A stretch of DNA of 10,256 nucleotides, from positions 1 to 10,256 of the forward strand of contig JANBTH010000874.1 in the NCBI GenBank assembly GCA_027578815.1. The letters run 5' to 3'. The notes under the pieces were generated by a model. It worked only from the letters and a program-made list of their open reading frames with translations. It was not told the origin of the DNA and did not search any database. A program made the translations under genes and the position numbers. Of this stretch, positions 8,409 to 10,256 are shown piece after piece; position 1 is the stretch's first letter, and the number at the start of each line of letters is the position of its first letter. Origin of the DNA: Coemansia sp. RSA 1804 (taxonomy: Eukaryota; Kickxellomycota; Kickxellomycetes; Kickxellales; Kickxellaceae).

Positions 8409-9007
8409 AAAACAGAAAATGGCGGATGGGAGGAGATTGCGGAGCTTGAAATAAATGATTCCGCTCTTGCGATATTCGTGACTGGTTTGACGCAAACGGG
8501 GGCGGGTGGGATTCTGTGAATGAAGGAGAAGGGGAGAATGATAACTTGGGACCTTTGCAGAGGAGAGCCGTTTCCTACTTTATCAACATTCCTTTCTTTC
8601 TTGCCTGTTTCTTGGTATAAAAACGCCTTTCTGCGAGATGTCGCCACATTGTTCAACGAGGCGAAGCGAGCATTGATATCCCAACCGCTCCCGAAGAAAG
8701 CAACAAAAGGAAAACCTTTCCGCCTTCCCCCCCAAAAAAAAGCACGAGTGCTAGAGAAGCAAGGCGTAGGAACGGAGTTCTTAATGAGCTAAAGCACAAA
8801 GTGGCAACAGGAAATGCAGCTAGAAAAGAAAAACAACAACAACAGGAAAAAAGGGAAATGATCAGCCTACCCTGTCCCCCTTTTTTATTATCTTTGGTTT
8901 CCACTTTGTAGCAACAACAACAAAAGACGAAAAAGCTCTTTTTCCCCCCCTCTCCCTCCACATTAACTCTAGTATTAACGTCCAAGTTTGTTATTTCTAT
9001 CTTCTAG
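8356..9007 (+). other. Candidate 5'-leader intron of the RRM gene
   Basis: The left border is AG|GTAAGC at 8356. The right border is a pyrimidine-rich TTTCTATCTTCTAG ending at 9007, preceded by TATTAAC (8973-8979), close to the fungal branch-point consensus, with about 28 bases between the branch A and the AG. Removing this 652-base stretch would also remove the short upstream frames at 8783, 8814 and 8858, leaving the last 149 leader bases free of ATG. Against it, a good TATA box lies inside the proposed intron at 8616, so transcription may start within it. A second acceptor-like AG is at 9027-9028. Confidence 0.3.
8616..8623 (+). promoter_or_regulatory. TATA box upstream of the RRM gene
   Basis: TATAAAAA at 8616-8623 in the context GGTATAAAAACGCC is a textbook TATA element on the plus strand, GC-flanked in otherwise mixed sequence, 534 bases before the ATG at 9157. 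A transcript from here would have a leader of about 500 bases with several short upstream frames, among them 8783 (ATG AGC TAA), 8814-8861 and 8858-8911. That favours a further start or a splice nearer the gene. Confidence 0.4.
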
Positions 9008-9156
9008 TCTCCTGCCCAACCCTTTGCAGTCCTTGGGGGGCGTTTGATTTTGTTTTGATTTGTTTTGTTCTTGTATCCTTGGATTCCTACCAAACAAACA
9101 AAAGGCCGGGTTCCGATTTTTCCTTTCTCACTTGTATACATTATTGTCGTGTTATA
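8616..9156 (+). promoter_or_regulatory. Promoter-proximal/leader region of the RRM gene
   Basis: The plus strand carries repeated C/T-rich blocks: C7 followed by A8 at 8727-8741, a C5-T6 step at 8876-8886, and an almost pure pyrimidine tract at 8936-8959. Such blocks are typical of fungal promoters and leaders. The frame of the downstream protein is open from 8824 but has no ATG before 9157, so 9157 is the first possible start without splicing. No separate gene is supported here. Confidence 0.5.
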
Positions 9157-10256
9157 ATGCCATCAATAGGAGCAGCAGACGTGTTGGCCGACCACAGCAG
9201 CACGCCACAGCCACCAGGATCAACAGCCACAGTCTCAGCAGCATCTTCCGCAGACCCGGAAGGCACAGCGCAAGGCGACAACAACAACAGCATCAGCTAT
9301 AACAACGATAACAGCACTGCGACCCATGCACAGATCTACCACGCCTACCACCACAATGTGCCATTCTACTATCCACAGCCGCACCAGCAGCATCACCAGC
9401 AGAATCACCAGCAGCCGTTTATGGCATATCCGCAAGCGGGCGGCCACGACACGACGGCAGCATCGCCACTAAGCAGCGGGTACGCGACGGCGATGTCGGG
9501 GTCGCCGGTAGCTGGCAGCGCGTTTGCCGGAATTGCACAGCACCAGCAGATTCCGGGAACCGTCGCGGCATACGGGTACTTTCTGGGACCAGGCGCAGCA
9601 TCGCCCGCAGGCTCGCCGGTCGGATCGCCAGCAGGATTCAGCGGCATCGATGTCTGGGCATCGTCGCCGCCGCCGCCGCCCCATTCGCCATCGTCGCCCC
9701 CGAACATGCGAGGCCGGCACCACCACCACAACCACCACCACCATAACCACTACTACAGCGACCCAGACGCTGGCGCAGCAATAGTCGCGCCGCAAGCACC
9801 GGGCGCAGGCGACAGCATGGCGCAGTCGGCGGCATCGGCGGCCGAGGAGGCGGTGGATGCGCGCAACGTGTATATCCGCAACCTGCCGGAGGACTGCGGG
9901 GACGAGGCGCTGGTAGCAATGGCGTGCGCGTACGGCGAAATCGAGTCATCGAAGTCGATCATCCACGAGACCACGGGTAAATGCAAGGGCTACGGGTTTG
10001 TCAAGTACCGAACGGCCGAGCAGGCCACGCGAGCGATCCGCGGATTCGCCGCCCAGGGCTACGAGTCGACGCTTGCGCGCGACTCATTCAAGGCCAGACT
10101 CAAGCGGCTGCAGGACAAGAGCTCGGCCAACGTGTACATTTCCAACCTCCCGCCCGACATCGACGAGGCTGCGCTGACAGAGCTGATTAAGCCGCATCCT
10201 GTGGTTTCGGCGCGGATTCTGCGGGACGCTGTCACGGGCCACCACAAGGGCGCTGG
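9157..10256 (+). CDS. RBMS/MSSP-type RNA-binding protein with tandem RRMs; 3' end outside window
   Basis: Seen: 366 complete codons from ATG 9157-9159 (A at -3) to the right edge, no intron. Residues 1-235 are low-complexity and probably disordered: Asn/Ser-rich, Gln/His-rich (about 66-88), a Ser-Pro region with eight SP dipeptides (103-181), a Pro5 run (171-175) and a His block HHHHNHHHHNHYY (188-200). RRM1 spans about 237-313, with RNP2-like NVYIRNL at 237 and RNP1 KGYGFVKY at 277-284. RRM2 begins at NVYISNLP (325) after a very short linker and is cut just before its RNP1 (HHKGAG). Known: the closely spaced RRM pair, KCKGYGFV, the second NVYISNLP and the following RILRDA match the RBMS1-3 family, which binds AU-rich RNA or single-stranded DNA and affects mRNA stability and replication. 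Inferred: a cytoplasmic or shuttling mRNA regulator. Other two-RRM fungal proteins remain possible. Confidence 0.85.
   Translation, partial: MPSIGAADVLADHSSTPQPPGSTATVSAASSADPEGTAQGDNNNSISYNNDNSTATHAQIYHAYHHNVPFYYPQPHQQHHQQNHQQPFMAYPQAGGHDTTAASPLSSGYATAMSGSPVAGSAFAGIAQHQQIPGTVAAYGYFLGPGAASPAGSPVGSPAGFSGIDVWASSPPPPPHSPSSPPNMRGRHHHHNHHHHNHYYSDPDAGAAIVAPQAPGAGDSMAQSAASAAEEAVDARNVYIRNLPEDCGDEALVAMACAYGEIESSKSIIHETTGKCKGYGFVKYRTAEQATRAIRGFAAQGYESTLARDSFKARLKRLQDKSSANVYISNLPPDIDEAALTELIKPHPVVSARILRDAVTGHHKGA

Larger units (their letters stand above)
7261..8615. other. AT-rich intergenic DNA without a recognisable gene
   Basis: I see no supported gene in this stretch. It is rich in A and T runs, has irregular base composition unlike the GC-rich coding regions either side, and its open frames are short and give low-complexity Phe/Cys/Leu- or Lys-rich peptides without family signatures. 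No tRNA TPsiC-type box or snRNA-like block was seen. It contains a 12-base tandem repeat (7483-7510), a G run near 7966-7972, a T16 run (8189-8204), and a small frame with an embedded 5' splice-like site (8319-8408). Its right part must contribute to the promoter of the plus-strand gene at 9157. Confidence 0.55.

Noticed and set aside
8279..8656. Minus-strand 125-codon frame
   Set aside because: No family signature, composition like the surrounding spacer, and it overlaps the opposite-strand promoter elements. It cannot be fully excluded without RNA data.
8520..8792. Plus-strand 90-codon frame over the TATA box
   Set aside because: It spans the TATA element and the C7/A8 homopolymers and gives a Lys/Pro-rich tail from the A runs; no homologue recognised.
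8653..8985. Minus-strand 110-codon frame with Cys and Phe runs
   Set aside because: The CCCCC and FFVF stretches come from CAA/AAC repeats and homopolymers on the other strand; not protein-like.
3093..9156. tRNA, rRNA, snRNA, CRISPR or mobile element in the spacers
   Set aside because: Looked for tRNA box-B-like GGTTCGAATCC, regularly spaced repeats, terminal inverted repeats and transposase-like frames; none was found by eye. A covariance-model scan would be decisive.

Overview
The window is nuclear DNA from a eukaryote, most likely a fungus. It carries three protein-coding genes of recognisable eukaryotic families. Each is a single uninterrupted reading frame over the part visible here, and they are separated by AT-rich intergenic DNA with homopolymer and purine/pyrimidine tracts. 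Long intron-free housekeeping genes and compact spacing suggest a fungus with few introns. My best guess is an early-diverging lineage such as Kickxellomycotina (Coemansia-like). The lineage is an inference from general look, not from a diagnostic marker.

Layout. (1) Positions 1-3092, minus strand: the N-terminal 1030 residues of a TOR (target of rapamycin) kinase, all HEAT-repeat solenoid. FAT, FRB and kinase domains lie beyond the left edge. (2) 3093-4021: the shared spacer holding the TOR promoter/leader and the SEC26 3' flank, with purine tracts and a weak-context upstream ATG whose short frame overlaps the TOR start. (3) 4022-6985, minus strand: a complete beta subunit of the COPI coatomer (Sec26/COPB1), 987 residues. 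(4) 6986-9156: a 2.2-kb divergent intergenic region. It holds a CCAAT box for SEC26, a TATA box and a candidate leader intron for the right-hand gene, simple repeats, and no convincing gene of its own. (5) 9157-10256, plus strand: the 5' part of an RNA-binding protein with a long disordered Ser-Pro/His/Gln-rich N-terminus followed by paired RRMs of the RBMS (MSSP) type. It is cut in the second RRM.

The genes are functionally separate: growth signalling (TOR), Golgi-to-ER vesicle coat (Sec26), and post-transcriptional RNA or single-strand nucleic acid binding (RBMS-like). They share no pathway or operon logic. No mobile element, CRISPR array, tRNA or rRNA was seen, and nothing here looks like a new multi-gene system. 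The leads worth a second look are at gene level: two TOR insertions (one with a basic cluster), the overlapping upstream frame at TOR, the possible leader intron or alternative first exon of the RRM gene, and the unusual N-terminus of that protein.
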